In this document: one piece after another, positions 32,910 through 42,134 of the stretch
Layout: every line of letters starts with the position of its first letter
Numbering within the stretch: position 1 is the stretch's first letter
Origin: Paenibacillus contaminans
GTDB taxonomy: Bacteria > Bacillota > Bacilli > Paenibacillales > NBRC-103111
NCBI RefSeq assembly: GCF_003285015.1
Contig: NZ_QMFB01000013.1
Span: 3,045 to 67,044, forward strand
Length of the DNA stretch: 64,000 nucleotides
Reading direction: 5' to 3'
Position numbers and translations under genes: made by a program
The notes under the pieces: model-generated
The model's database searches: none
What the model saw: only the letters and a program-made list of their open reading frames with translations
What the model was told of the DNA's origin: nothing

Positions 32910-34007
32910 TCAGCAGCTTGCGGAAATCGCGAGCTCCATCAGTTCTTCCTCCCTGTTGATGACATGCTCCCTGCCGCCTGCCAGCTCGATCATAATATGC
33001 AGCTCCTGCGACAGATCGATCTCGTAGGTCCTTCTAAGCGTCTCCCCGCGCGCATTGCGGACAACCCGGACGACCGGTCTCAGCCTATGCTTGTCCACAT
33101 CGGTTACGACGGCATACTCCCCCGTGCTCAGCCTGACGTTTAATCCCGGCGCAAACAGCTCCAAATGACTGCAAAAAAGCCTTACATCGGCAAAATCGAA
33201 CAAAGATCCTGCATAGCTGTACAGCAGCTCCACCGCTTGATGACGCGGCATGGCAAACTGCCCTTCGCGGCCGTGAACGAGAACGTCGAAGGAATCGATC
33301 AGCCCGATCCATCTTGCGAAAGGATCGATCGACTCCGCCTTTAAGCCGAGCGGAAACCCGCTTCCGTCGATCCGTTCATGGTGCTGGAGAACGGAGATCG
33401 TCGCGAGATGCGTCAATCCGTAATGCTTCAGCAGAGCATAACCTTGCTGCGGATGCTGATTCGAATCGGTTATCTGCCTCAGGCTGCCGATGTCATGCAG
33501 AAGAGCGCCGAGACCTAACGCATGCAGCTCCCCGCCGAGGCAGGCCGATCTCAAGCCGAACGTCATCGCGTTGACGCAAACGTGCAGCGCATTTTCGATA
33601 AAATGGCGCTTTCGCGTATCCGAAGTCAAAGCCGTCCATACAACGGGCTTCAGAAGCTGCGGGCCGTTCTTTAAAATAACCGCCAGCTTTTCGACGGCAT
33701 CCCGGCAGTTCGACATAATATCGGAAAGACCGTCCGTGCTTCTGTCGCGATAAATCCGGTCGTACAGTCTGGAGAGCATCATCTCCAATACATGCATCGT
33801 CTCCTTAAATCGGTCTCCCCCGGCCCGGCCGGCCTCGAGAGGGCATTCTTTAATGTGAAGCACCTGAATGCCGATCCGCGACAGTTTATGCAACGCCGCC
33901 TCAGTCAGGACGGTTCCTTCTCTAAGGAGCAAACTTTTGCCGTTCAAATATACCGACTTCCCTAATGTCATACCCTTCCTGCAATCCTGTACCGGGAGCA
34001 ATCTCAT
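32910..34007 (-). CDS. HD-GYP domain protein, putative cyclic-di-GMP phosphodiesterase
   Basis: 365 aa. The HD part is LLHDIGSL near residue 170, preceded by a histidine-rich helix (HVCVNAM), and the second metal-site motif HHERIDGSGFPLGL carries the GYP region as GSGFP. The N-terminus (GMTLGKSVYLNGKSLLL, EGTVLTEA) and the C-terminal beta-rich part are typical of Firmicute HD-GYP proteins. Start ATG at 34007. It is divergent from the NarL-type regulator, which could link c-di-GMP turnover to that two-component system. Confidence 0.85.
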   Translation of the reverse strand: MRLLPVQDCRKGMTLGKSVYLNGKSLLLREGTVLTEAALHKLSRIGIQVLHIKECPLEAGRAGGDRFKETMHVLEMMLSRLYDRIYRDRSTDGLSDIMSNCRDAVEKLAVILKNGPQLLKPVVWTALTSDTRKRHFIENALHVCVNAMTFGLRSACLGGELHALGLGALLHDIGSLRQITDSNQHPQQGYALLKHYGLTHLATISVLQHHERIDGSGFPLGLKAESIDPFARWIGLIDSFDVLVHGREGQFAMPRHQAVELLYSYAGSLFDFADVRLFCSHLELFAPGLNVRLSTGEYAVVTDVDKHRLRPVVRVVRNARGETLRRTYEIDLSQELHIMIELAGGREHVINREEELMELAISASC

Positions 34008-34178
34008 CCTGCTTTCCCCTTCCTCCGAATGTTTCCTGATATGCAGTATAGAGCAGCCTCTTCAACCGGAGAAGGATGAACTTTTCTAACCCCCGGGGTG
34101 AAAAAAAATCATCCTACCTGGCAGCGGACCGCTCTGTTATACTGTTCATTGAACGTATCGGAACGGATGGTGGCGGCG

Positions 34179-34760
34179 ATGGAGCGTATTCGCGTTATGT
34201 TGGTTGAAGACGACCCTTTTTGGAAGCAGCAGCTTTCGGAGGATCTGCAGCTCGAGAGCGACATCGAGTTCGTCTGCGTTGCGGATACGAAGGAAGCTGC
34301 CGTCAAAGCGGCGCAGGAGCTCGAGATCGACGTCATCCTGATGGACATCAATCTGACGGGAAACAACCTGGACGGCTTGCAGGCGGCGGAGATGGTCAAC
34401 CGGCTTCATACGCAATGCAAGGTGATCATGCTGACGTCCATGACGGAGAAGGAAATCATCCTGAAGTCTTTTCAGGTCGGGGCCGTCAACTATATTACCA
34501 AGTCGAGCTATAAGGATATTATTATGGCGATACGTGATGCGCATACCGAGCGGGCATCGATACATGCCGACGCCGCCGAGCTGCTTCGGACGGAAATCCA
34601 GCTCATGTCGCTGACCCCGATGGAGCGCGAGGTGTTCGAGCTGCGCAAGGAAGGCCTCAGCAAAACGCAAATATCCGATAAATTGACCAAATCGGTAAAC
34701 ACGATCAAATCGCAGCTAAGAAGCATGAAAAACAAGCTCGTTTTTTTTAAAGAGGACTGA
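34179..34760 (+). CDS. NarL/LuxR-type response regulator
   Basis: 193 aa from the ATG at 34179; upstream in-frame ATG/GTG codons allow a longer start, so the exact start is uncertain. The receiver domain has the acidic pocket (VEDD) and phospho-acceptor D56 (ILMDINLT). The C-terminal helix-turn-helix begins LTPMEREVFELRKEGLS and contains NTIKSQLRSM. The gene is followed by a histidine kinase gene and is divergent from the HD-GYP gene. It probably pairs with that kinase. Confidence 0.85.
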   Translation: MERIRVMLVEDDPFWKQQLSEDLQLESDIEFVCVADTKEAAVKAAQELEIDVILMDINLTGNNLDGLQAAEMVNRLHTQCKVIMLTSMTEKEIILKSFQVGAVNYITKSSYKDIIMAIRDAHTERASIHADAAELLRTEIQLMSLTPMEREVFELRKEGLSKTQISDKLTKSVNTIKSQLRSMKNKLVFFKED

Positions 34761-34920
34761 CGACTGAAGCTTCAATAGCGCAAGCGTTTGCCGAAAACGC
34801 CATTATGTATCATGCGGCCGATCGATGTCATGCAGCGCCTCTTCGCTCGGGGTTCCACTCCGGGCGCTAAACCGAAGCGCAAGTGAACGATCGCAACGCA
34901 CGGCTGTGGAGTGATCGCCT

Positions 34921-36510
34921 ATGATTCAGGTTATGCTTGTTTTCATTATTTTGTGGGGACTCGGCTTGTTTCTCCTCATTACGAACGGAAAACATCTATT
35001 CGCGCGCTGGGTCGGGATTTTGCTGCTGATCGGGGGCTGCGGCAGTTTGTCCGTTATTTTGCACGACTTCGTACCGGTCTGGTGGCCCGACTTTTACCAG
35101 TCGCTCGGTTATACCGGGCGCTACGCGGCCTTTGCCGGGAACGCCCATATGGACTACAACTTATTCGAAAGCGCTCTATTCTGGATTACGCTGCTGTTAG
35201 CCGGCACGACGCTGTTCGGGCTCAGCTATGCGTATTTGGTGAGCGCTCTTCATTTTGACCGGACGATTCCGGCCGATTGGCGAAAAAAAGCGGCCGCGGC
35301 GCTGGCCGTCCCGGCTTTTGCACCGTTTGCCTGGGAGCTGCTGCAAAATGCAGCATACCCCGTTTACGAGCAGAACGGCATCCGCATCGGTACGATCGAC
35401 AACAACCCCGCCGTTTTCGTGAGCGTTTCCTACCTCATTGCCGGTGTCTATATTTTCGCGCGGGCCTGCATGAAAGAACGCGACCGAACGGCGCGTCCCC
35501 AAATGCTCCGGACGGCTTTTCTCGTTTCGTTGCCGGTCCTATCGATCTATTTGCTCGATTTTATCGCAATCCGCAAGCTGGTTGTCGCCAAATACTATTA
35601 CACGAGCTACGAAAAATCGTTTTTGCTTTTTTATGATATGAACGCCTTTCATTTTATGGTCGTTGGGGTCGTCATTATCGCCTTCTTTTACTTTGTCGTG
35701 CGTTACGGCATGCTCGGCTTGAAGCTGCGGCTGGATAAGGACAGATTGGACACTTCGCTGCGGGCGATGACGGCCGGAACGCGCATGTTCAATCACACGA
35801 TCAAAAACGAAGCGAGCAAAATCAACTATATCGGCGAACGGCTCAAGCAGCATATCGAGGAGGGCGACAAGGAAGCCGCACTTCGCATGCTTTCCGGGCT
35901 CGAGCGCATATCTTCGCATATGCTCGATATGACGGAGCGGATCAAGGAGAAAACCGACGACATCACGCTTCGCGAGCAGGAGAGCGAGCTTGATGCTTTC
36001 ATTGAAGCGACGATCGCCCCGCTGCTGCCGTTGGCGGAGGAACGTGGCATCGAAATCGCCTTTCGGGCAGGCGACCGATTCCTGCTTACCTGCGACCGAA
36101 CGCATGTGGCTGAGACGATCGGCAACATTTGCCTGAACGCGGTCGATGCGATCAGGGCCAAAGCCGCCTCGGGCGCTTTATCTCCCGGGAGCGGAAAGGT
36201 GACGATAAGCGTGGTGCGCAGCGGGAAAGACGTCGTCATTCATATCACGGATAACGGCGAAGGGATCGCGAAGTCGAATTGGGAGACGGTTTTCGAGCCG
36301 TTCTACACGACCAAAAACAACTCGGCGAACTACGGCATCGGCCTCAGCTACTGCTATGCGGTCATGCAAAAACACGGCGGCTCCGTTTACATCGCGCAAA
36401 GCGAAGCCGGAGTCGGCACGACGGTCGCTCTTCGGTTTCCCGCTTCACGCGCTGCCAGCGCCGACCTCAATCTGGAGGAGCGCCCGCAGCCGCTCACTCA
36501 TGCGTTATAG
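34921..36510 (+). CDS. Membrane sensor histidine kinase
   Basis: 529 aa. About seven to eight hydrophobic segments fill the first 270 residues. A short dimerisation helix follows with the phospho-acceptor histidine near residue 290 in the motif MFNHTIKNEASKI, an N-H-T-I-K-N-E type rather than the common H-E-x-R/K. The ATPase domain has NICLNAVDAI (N box), ITDNGEGI (G1) and NYGIGLSYCYAV (G2). The gene follows the NarL-type regulator by 160 bp, so they likely form a pair. The signal is unknown. A terminator lies downstream. Confidence 0.88.
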   Translation: MIQVMLVFIILWGLGLFLLITNGKHLFARWVGILLLIGGCGSLSVILHDFVPVWWPDFYQSLGYTGRYAAFAGNAHMDYNLFESALFWITLLLAGTTLFGLSYAYLVSALHFDRTIPADWRKKAAAALAVPAFAPFAWELLQNAAYPVYEQNGIRIGTIDNNPAVFVSVSYLIAGVYIFARACMKERDRTARPQMLRTAFLVSLPVLSIYLLDFIAIRKLVVAKYYYTSYEKSFLLFYDMNAFHFMVVGVVIIAFFYFVVRYGMLGLKLRLDKDRLDTSLRAMTAGTRMFNHTIKNEASKINYIGERLKQHIEEGDKEAALRMLSGLERISSHMLDMTERIKEKTDDITLREQESELDAFIEATIAPLLPLAEERGIEIAFRAGDRFLLTCDRTHVAETIGNICLNAVDAIRAKAASGALSPGSGKVTISVVRSGKDVVIHITDNGEGIAKSNWETVFEPFYTTKNNSANYGIGLSYCYAVMQKHGGSVYIAQSEAGVGTTVALRFPASRAASADLNLEERPQPLTHAL

Positions 36511-36543
36511 CTTGCGGAGCCTATTGGATAGGCATCGAGATTC

Positions 36544-36592
36544 AAGGATAAACAGCTTCATCAGCATACGCTGAAGGACAAGACGCGTTCAA
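36544..36592. repeat. Dispersed palindromic element, copy 2
   Basis: Starts AAGGATAAACAGCTTC and ends GACGCGTTCAACGGGAA, an imperfect hairpin related to the copies at 24143, 41234 and 44697. It lies 34 bp past the kinase stop. Confidence 0.5.
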
Positions 36593-36640
36593 CGGGAATT
36601 GGAAAAATCAGCGGAGGATTTACTTTCTGACATTTTGAAC

Positions 36641-36693
36641 AAGCGAGCACGCTTCGGCTGAACGGTAACAGCCAAAGCGTGCTCGCTTTATTT
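36641..36693 (+). terminator. Strong terminator after the histidine kinase gene
   Basis: Long arms AGCGAGCACGCTT / AAAGCGTGCTCGCT with an inner hairpin loop, followed by TTTATTT. Serves the rightward kinase transcript and perhaps the convergent one. Confidence 0.75.
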
Positions 36694-36786
36694 GGTGCGC
36701 CGGCCTGACGCCGACACCCTTCACACGCGCTGCGGACAACAGGAAAAGCAGTTCGAGCTTTTCGCTTGCCTGCTATTGACGCCGCC

Positions 36787-37545
36787 CTACGTGACCCGCC
36801 CATATGCATTCGCATAGCGGATAATTCTCGCGAAAATCCCCTTGTTCGCAAGCCGGCGGAAAATGTACGGATCCGGCTTCGTGTTCACTTCCAAAATCCA
36901 CGGCTTCAGTTCGCCGTCGAGGCCGACGTCGAGGCCGATCTCGCGCAGGCCGGGATAATGCTTATGAAGCGCTTCGCCGACTTCGACGCCCAGCTTTTCC
37001 AGCTTGCCGAGCGTTTTTTGCGCTTTCTCGGAAGAGCCGGCACATGCGCCAAGCAGCGTTTCCGCAGGCACAAGCTTGCCGCCGTTATGAAAGTTCGTTA
37101 CGATTTTGCGCGGATGGGCGACACGTCCGATGATGCCGGTCGTTTCCCAATTTTTTTGCAAATTTTGCTGCACCATCACCCGGAGATCGAAGCGTCTTTT
37201 ATTGTAGGTTTGCAAATGGATGCCTTTTTGCGCGAGATAGCGCCTTCGGCCCGCCGATCTGCGGACATTGCGGTATAAAGCCGCGAACGTACGGTAGGTG
37301 CGGATCCGTTCGTTTAACTGATACCGGTACAGAGGCCGTTCCACCCCGCCTGCCATTTCAACCCGCATGACGCCTCCGCCATACGTCCCTCTATCCGGCT
37401 TTACGTAAACCATCCGCAGCTGCTCGAGCATTTCGCGCAAATTGCCCGAGGTCATCGGCACCGTTTTCGGAATGTACGGTTTGATCGATTCGTGATGGAG
37501 AAGCGCTTCCGTTTTGGCCCATTTGCTAATAACGTGACGCTGCAT
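36787..37545 (-). CDS. YheC/YheD-family ATP-grasp protein (spore coat associated)
   Basis: 252 aa from the ATG at 37545, which has AAAGAGGG upstream; the longer frame to 37725 is unsupported. ATP-grasp-like features include VYVKPDRGTYGGGVMRVE, FDLRVMVQQNL and the late LDVGLDGELKPWILEVNTKPD, with metal-binding Asp/Glu/Asn. YheC/YheD proteins are associated with the endospore coat in Bacillus, but their reaction is unknown. The gene ends in a region between convergent transcripts. Confidence 0.85.
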   Translation of the reverse strand: MQRHVISKWAKTEALLHHESIKPYIPKTVPMTSGNLREMLEQLRMVYVKPDRGTYGGGVMRVEMAGGVERPLYRYQLNERIRTYRTFAALYRNVRRSAGRRRYLAQKGIHLQTYNKRRFDLRVMVQQNLQKNWETTGIIGRVAHPRKIVTNFHNGGKLVPAETLLGACAGSSEKAQKTLGKLEKLGVEVGEALHKHYPGLREIGLDVGLDGELKPWILEVNTKPDPYIFRRLANKGIFARIIRYANAYGRVT

Positions 37546-37740
37546 GCTGTCGCCCTCTTTCTGCCAAAATACGCATGACTTATCCGTTTGCGGCATTCGA
37601 ACCGCCGAATGCTTCGACATTTCTATCCTATGTGAGAAGGGATTGTCCGGGTTTGGGCGGATGCTCCCGATCTCGCCCATACGCCAAACAAGGCCGCCCC
37701 GGGTCGGGACGGCCTTAATCGGCAATATACCATTCGTGGG

Positions 37741-38034
37741 CTATGGCCGAAGCGGAAGGAATGCCCGGTCGAACTCGGCGGCAGCGATAAAATCGAGCTC
37801 CGTCAGTCCGCCTGCATGCCAGGATGTAAGGCGCAGCGTGATCATTTTATAATCGATGGCGATGAAGGGATGGTGGTTGAGCCTCTCCGCCGCATCCGAA
37901 ACGCGGGCTACGAATGCGATACCGTCCATAAACTTGCGAAACCGGTATTTTTTGACGATCCAATTGATATCCTCCAGCTGCCAGCCTTCGGCCTCTGCCA
38001 AACTTTCCGCTATACGTACCACGGACAATTTCAT
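37741..38034 (-). CDS. Pterin-4a-carbinolamine dehydratase (PCD/DCoH family)
   Basis: Recycles the pterin cofactor used by aromatic amino acid hydroxylases. 97 aa from the ATG at 38034 (GCAGGAGG upstream). The family core is present: a GWQ start, FRKFMDGIAFVARVSDAAE, then NHHPFIAIDYKMITLRLTSW with the catalytic histidine pair. No hydroxylase gene is in the window. Confidence 0.9.
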   Translation of the reverse strand: MKLSVVRIAESLAEAEGWQLEDINWIVKKYRFRKFMDGIAFVARVSDAAERLNHHPFIAIDYKMITLRLTSWHAGGLTELDFIAAAEFDRAFLPLRP

Positions 38035-38214
38035 TGTGTTGCCTCCTGCATGATTCAAATAAAAACTATCCTTTCATTCTACGACTTCTGTTCGGGATTG
38101 ACTATGTGTGTGTTTCTTCTATGAATGTTTGGATTTGGATTGAAAACGCACAAAATCCCATGGTAATATGATGTCGAATGCAAATAAATCCACAAGATTC
38201 ATAGGAAAGGATGG

Positions 38215-39033
38215 GTGTGGCACATGCAGGTCCGTTTATTGGGCACGGCCGCGGCTGAAGGTATTCCTTCGTTATTTTGCCGGTGCGAAACATGCAAGCA
38301 AGCCCTTGCGCTTGGAGGTAAAAACATACGTACTCGCACGTCCGTCATGATCGATGAAACGCTGAAGATCGATTTTCCGCCCGACACTTATTTTCATATG
38401 ATCCGAGACGGTTTGGATTTGGACCTCGTGCAGGATCTTCTCATCACCCATTCGCATTCCGATCATCTGCTTGCAGACGACTTGTATATGCGGCTGCCGG
38501 GCTACGCCCAGACCGAGGACAGGCCGATTCATGTTTACGGCCATGATTTGCCGATCAGCAAATGCATTTCCGTAGTCGGGCTCGAGCAGCAAAAATTCGA
38601 GTTTCACATCGTCCGGCCGTTCGTTCCTTTCGAAATGCAAACAGCCAAGGTTGTGCCGCTTTTAGCCGATCACGACCCGATGGAAACCTGTCTTCTCTAT
38701 TACATCGAGAAAGACGGCAAAACGATATTTTACGGACATGACAGCGGCTGGTTCCCGGACGAAACCTGGGATTTTCTGAAGGACAAGAAGCTTGATCTTG
38801 CCATTCTCGAATGTACGACAGGCCGGTCGAAGTACCGGAGAAACCATATGAATGTGGATTCCGTTCTCGAAACAAAAGCGTGGTTCGAAGCGAACGGCGT
38901 GCTTAAACCGGGAAGCCAAGTAGCCGTCACCCATTTTTCGCATAATGCGCATTTGCTGCACGAGGATTTGACCGCGATTTTCGAACCGCATGGCATTCAA
39001 GTCGCTTATGACGGCATGACTATTAACTTATAA
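38215..39033 (+). CDS. MBL-fold hydrolase, PhnP-like
   Basis: 272 aa. The protein starts with MQVRLLGTAAAEGIPSLFC, followed by a CRCETC metal-site pattern characteristic of PhnP-like phosphodiesterases. The metal motif THSHSDHL is followed by later ligands (LADHDP, YGHDSG, THFSHN). PhnP acts on cyclic ribose phosphates in phosphonate use, but no phn genes are near, so the substrate is unknown. Start GTG at 38215 (AGGAAAGGAT upstream) or ATG at 38224. It ends before a strong terminator. Confidence 0.85.
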   Translation: MWHMQVRLLGTAAAEGIPSLFCRCETCKQALALGGKNIRTRTSVMIDETLKIDFPPDTYFHMIRDGLDLDLVQDLLITHSHSDHLLADDLYMRLPGYAQTEDRPIHVYGHDLPISKCISVVGLEQQKFEFHIVRPFVPFEMQTAKVVPLLADHDPMETCLLYYIEKDGKTIFYGHDSGWFPDETWDFLKDKKLDLAILECTTGRSKYRRNHMNVDSVLETKAWFEANGVLKPGSQVAVTHFSHNAHLLHEDLTAIFEPHGIQVAYDGMTINL

Positions 39034-39090
39034 AGGATAAATGCATGCTTTCTTGAGATATCCTGGCTACAAGCCTTTATTGTCTAATGG

Positions 39091-39123
39091 AAAAAACCTG
39101 CTGGCCGTCAGCAGGTTTTTTTA
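39091..39123 (+). terminator. Terminator after the PhnP-like gene
   Basis: AAAAAACCTGCTG / CAGCAGGTTTTTTT with a 5-base loop region; works in both directions by sequence. Confidence 0.85.
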
Positions 39124-39132
39124 TGATTCGAA

Positions 39133-39196
39133 TAGTCACTGTTGACTATTATGTTAGTCCGGCTTTATAATGGCGATAGATAGTCACGTATGACTA
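39133..39196 (+). promoter_or_regulatory. Promoter with two TAGTCA-N4-TGACTA operators
   Basis: Dyads TAGTCACTGTTGACTA (39133-39148) and TAGTCACGTATGACTA (39181-39196). The -35 box TTGACT (39142-39147) lies inside the first, and the -10 box TATAAT (39166-39171) follows after an 18-bp spacer. The second dyad sits just past the expected start of transcription. This arrangement is typical of tight repression of the small membrane protein gene downstream; the regulator is not identified. Confidence 0.75.
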
Positions 39197-39223
39197 ATTT
39201 ATAACCGCTAAGGAGGCGGAATC

Positions 39224-39616
39224 ATGCAATCTTATACGAAATGGTTCATTCGGGTTGCCGCATTGTATTTGATGATCGGCGTATTTATCGGCTCCGACAT
39301 GGCCGGTCGCAAAGATTATTCGATTATTCCGGTGCATTCCCACATTTTAGTGGTCGGCTGGCTTTCCATGTTCGCCTTCGGGGTGTTTTATTATTTATTT
39401 ACTCCGGGCATGATAAAGCTATCCAAGGTGCAAGCGTGGACTTCGCTCCTCGGGGGAATGACGATGCCGATCGGGTTCCTGTTTTATATTAAGGCTGAAA
39501 ATCCGGTAACGCTCGGCTTGTTTATCGGCACCGCTTCGCTTCTCTTGATTGGCGTCGTTCTATTCGCTTGGATTACCCTTTTCGACAAAAAGGTGTTCGC
39601 GCCGAAGAAAGCCTGA
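39224..39616 (+). CDS. Small membrane protein (heme-copper-oxidase-like fragment family)
   Basis: 130 aa with four hydrophobic segments. The segment PVHSHILVVGWLSMFAFGVFYYL has histidines in a membrane helix, as in small proteins related to cytochrome oxidase subunit I or NnrS-like nitric oxide response proteins. The start ATG at 39224 follows AAGGAGG. It is monocistronic, with two strong operators at its promoter, so it is probably induced by a specific signal (perhaps redox or nitric oxide stress). The function is inferred only weakly. Confidence 0.7.
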   Translation: MQSYTKWFIRVAALYLMIGVFIGSDMAGRKDYSIIPVHSHILVVGWLSMFAFGVFYYLFTPGMIKLSKVQAWTSLLGGMTMPIGFLFYIKAENPVTLGLFIGTASLLLIGVVLFAWITLFDKKVFAPKKA

Positions 39617-39683
39617 AGCTGCCAAATTCCAAAACGGCGGGTTAATAAGCATAAGCCGCTTACGGACAGGAAACGGATGCCGC

Positions 39684-39712
39684 TTGCATCCCCATCTGTT
39701 TTGATCTATAAT
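39684..39712 (+). promoter_or_regulatory. serS promoter
   Basis: TTGCAT (39684-39689), a 17-bp spacer and TATAAT (39707-39712), just upstream of the T-box leader. Confidence 0.7.
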
Positions 39713-39718
39713 GTCACT

Positions 39719-39935
39719 AATTTCAGATCAAACTATGCCTATGAAGAGCATCCAACTCGGAGGCGTTTATGACCGGAGCGGCAATCGCCGTTCTCTAAAA
39801 TAACCGGGCAGCCCGTTACAGCGAAACCAAGGCGGATCGGATTTGCGCTTCAGCAAACCGGTCAAGTTGGGTGGCACCGCGAGCAGAGCGCTCCTCGTCC
39901 CAATCGGATGAGGGCGCTTTTTGTATTTTTTTACT
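39719..39935 (+). ncRNA. T-box riboswitch leader of serS
   Basis: The conserved T-box bulge sequence GGGTGGCACCGCG is at 39869-39881, followed by a terminator hairpin at about 39887-39922 (AGCGCTCCTCGTCC / GGATGAGGGCGCT) with a T-run. Uncharged serine tRNA would stabilise the antiterminator and allow serS transcription. I could not assign the specifier codon confidently. The leader is fairly compact, about 210-240 nt. Confidence 0.85.
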
Positions 39936-39954
39936 CGCGAAGGGAGCAATAACT

Positions 39955-41241
39955 ATGCTGGATATCCGTTTTATCAGGGAACATGCCGCACAAATCGAAC
40001 AGGTCGCCGTACAAAAAAAGATCGCCGTCTCGGTTCCGGAGCTGCTGGACCTCGACGAGAGGCGCCGGGAGCTGCTAGGCCAAATCGAGGTCTTGCGAAA
40101 TGAAAGAAACCGCATCTCGCAAACGATTCCGCAGCTGATGCGGGCGAACGAGCATGAGGAGGTCGCTAAGGCCAAGCAGCGTGCAAACGAAGTTAATACC
40201 GAGCTCGGACAGCTCGAAGGCAGCCACGAAGAGATAAACGGCAAATATCGGGAGCTGATGCTGCTTGTGCCGAACGTCGTTTCGCCGGATACGCCGGTCG
40301 GCGCTTCGGATGACGATAATGTGGAGGTAAGACGGCATGGAACGGTCCCCGAATTTGCGTTTAACGCCAAGGATCACGTCGCGTTAGGCGAAGCTCTTGA
40401 CTTGTTCGACATTCCCCGCGGGGTCAAGGTCGGTGGCACGCGTAGCTACTTCCTGAAAGGCGCGGGCTTGCATTTGCACCGAGCCGTGCAGCAGCTGGCG
40501 ATCGACTATTTGCACGGGCTCGGCTATACGGTCATGGACGTGCCGCTGCTCGCTCGCGGCGAGGCGTTTGCCGGCACCGGCTTTTTCCCTACCGGCAAAG
40601 ATCAGACGTACCGGATTGAGGAGGAAGACAAATGGCTTGTCGGCACCTCGGAAGTGCCGCTCATTTCGTATTACGCAGACGAAATTATCGATGTCGGCGA
40701 ACCGGTCCGGCTTGCCGGCGTCTCGAATTGCTTCCGCAAAGAAGCGGGCTCGGCCGGGCGCGATGTGCGCGGACTTTACCGGGTGCATCAGTTCGCCAAG
40801 GTGGAGCAGGTCGTCCTGTGCCGCGACGATCACGAGCTTGCCGAGCGGCTGCTGCAGGAGATGGTGGGCAATGCCGAGACTTTGCTGCAAATGCTCGAGC
40901 TGCCCTATAGGGTCGTCGCTGTGTGTACCGGCGATTTAAGCCAGAAAAACTACAAGCAATACGATATCGAAACCTGGATGCCAAGCCGCGGCAATTACGG
41001 CGAAACGCACTCGGCCTCGAACGTCACCGATTTCCAGGCGCGGCGCTCGGGCATCCGCTATCGGGACGAGAACGGACGAAACCGTTACTGTTTTACGCTG
41101 AACAACACGATCGCTGCAACCCCGCGTATTCTGATCCCGCTGCTCGAAAACCACCAGCGCGAGGACGGTTCGATTTATATTCCTCCCGCATTGCGGAAAT
41201 ATATGCACGGGCTGGAGGAAATTAAGGCACAACAAGGATAA
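39955..41241 (+). CDS. serS: Seryl-tRNA synthetase
   Basis: Charges tRNA-Ser with serine. 428 aa from the ATG at 39955 (AGGGAGC upstream), the standard bacterial length. An N-terminal antiparallel coiled coil covers about residues 30-100. The class II core has motif 2 (VSNCFRKEAGSAGRDVRGLYRVHQF split by family residues) and motif 3 (NNTIAATPRILIPLLENHQ). The frame is open further upstream into the T-box, but that part is leader RNA. The stop codon lies inside a palindromic element. Confidence 0.97.
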   Translation: MLDIRFIREHAAQIEQVAVQKKIAVSVPELLDLDERRRELLGQIEVLRNERNRISQTIPQLMRANEHEEVAKAKQRANEVNTELGQLEGSHEEINGKYRELMLLVPNVVSPDTPVGASDDDNVEVRRHGTVPEFAFNAKDHVALGEALDLFDIPRGVKVGGTRSYFLKGAGLHLHRAVQQLAIDYLHGLGYTVMDVPLLARGEAFAGTGFFPTGKDQTYRIEEEDKWLVGTSEVPLISYYADEIIDVGEPVRLAGVSNCFRKEAGSAGRDVRGLYRVHQFAKVEQVVLCRDDHELAERLLQEMVGNAETLLQMLELPYRVVAVCTGDLSQKNYKQYDIETWMPSRGNYGETHSASNVTDFQARRSGIRYRDENGRNRYCFTLNNTIAATPRILIPLLENHQREDGSIYIPPALRKYMHGLEEIKAQQG

Positions 41242-41275
41242 ACGCCTTCCGGCGTCTTAGACGCTGGCGTTTACC
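41234..41275. repeat. Dispersed palindromic element, copy 3, overlapping the serS stop
   Basis: CAAGGATAAACGCC ... GGCGTTTACCG with inner GGCGTC / GACGC pairing. The serS stop TAA (41239-41241) is part of the element. Confidence 0.65.
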
Positions 41276-41297
41276 GGGATTTAGAGCCACAACCACG

Positions 41298-41345
41298 ATG
41301 CCCCGCTTGCGCACGATGCGCCGGCGGGGCATTTCCTTTTTAAAA
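41298..41345 (+). terminator. serS terminator
   Basis: ATGCCCCGC / GCGGGGCAT arms with an inner loop, followed by TTTCCTTTTT. Confidence 0.7.
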
Positions 41346-41459
41346 TTACTGAGGCAATCTTAGGAGTGCGGAGCGGCGTTATAGGGCTTCATCACATGTT
41401 ATAGTATAATGAATTAATGGTTACTACTAATGGGATGGAAACAGGAAAAGAGGGTTCGG

Positions 41460-42134
41460 ATGCCTACTATACTGGTTGCTGACGACGATTCGAACATTCG
41501 CGAACTTGTCTGTTTGTTTCTGCGCAACGACGGATACGATACGGCCGAAGCCGCGGACGGCAAGGAAGCGCTCGCCGTTTATGCTTCTACGCAGATCGAT
41601 CTTGTCGTGCTCGATATTATGATGCCGATTATGGACGGCTGGACGTTATGCAAGGAGCTCCGCAGAAGCAATCCCGATCTTCCGCTGCTTATGCTGACTG
41701 CGAGAGGCGAAACATGGGAGAAAGTGAAAGGTTTTCAACTGGGGACGGACGATTATTTGACGAAACCGTTCGATCCGTTGGAGTTGACCGCCCGTGTCGG
41801 GGCACTGCTGAAACGTTACCGGATCGGCTCCACGCAGACGATTCGGTTGGGCAGCGTCGTTCTGGACCGGCAAACCTATAAGGTGACGATAGGTTCCGAT
41901 TCGCTCGCTTTGCCTCTCAAGGAGTTCGAATTGCTTTATAAGCTCGCCGGAACGCCCGGACAAATCTATACGCGCGAGCAGTTGATCGATCAAATTTGGG
42001 GGATCGATTACACCGGCGACGATCGAACGATAGACGTGCATATTAAACGCCTCCGCGAAAGGTTCGCGGCCACCCCCGATTTCCGCATCGAAACGGTGCG
42101 CGGGCTTGGCTACCGGCTTGAGGTGAACGAATGA
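41460..42134 (+). CDS. OmpR/PhoB-type response regulator
   Basis: 224 aa from the ATG at 41460 (AAGAGGG upstream). The receiver domain has the ADDD acidic pocket and phospho-acceptor D52 (VVLDIMMP), and a conserved KPFD lysine. The winged-helix output domain ends VRGLGYRLE. It overlaps the histidine kinase gene by 4 bp (ATGA), a co-expressed pair. Direct repeats before the downstream hydrolase gene suggest that gene as its target. Confidence 0.92.
   Translation: MPTILVADDDSNIRELVCLFLRNDGYDTAEAADGKEALAVYASTQIDLVVLDIMMPIMDGWTLCKELRRSNPDLPLLMLTARGETWEKVKGFQLGTDDYLTKPFDPLELTARVGALLKRYRIGSTQTIRLGSVVLDRQTYKVTIGSDSLALPLKEFELLYKLAGTPGQIYTREQLIDQIWGIDYTGDDRTIDVHIKRLRERFAATPDFRIETVRGLGYRLEVNE

Noticed and set aside
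39871..39954. N-terminal extension of serS
   Set aside because: This part is the T-box leader and terminator; the ATG at 39955 has the ribosome site.
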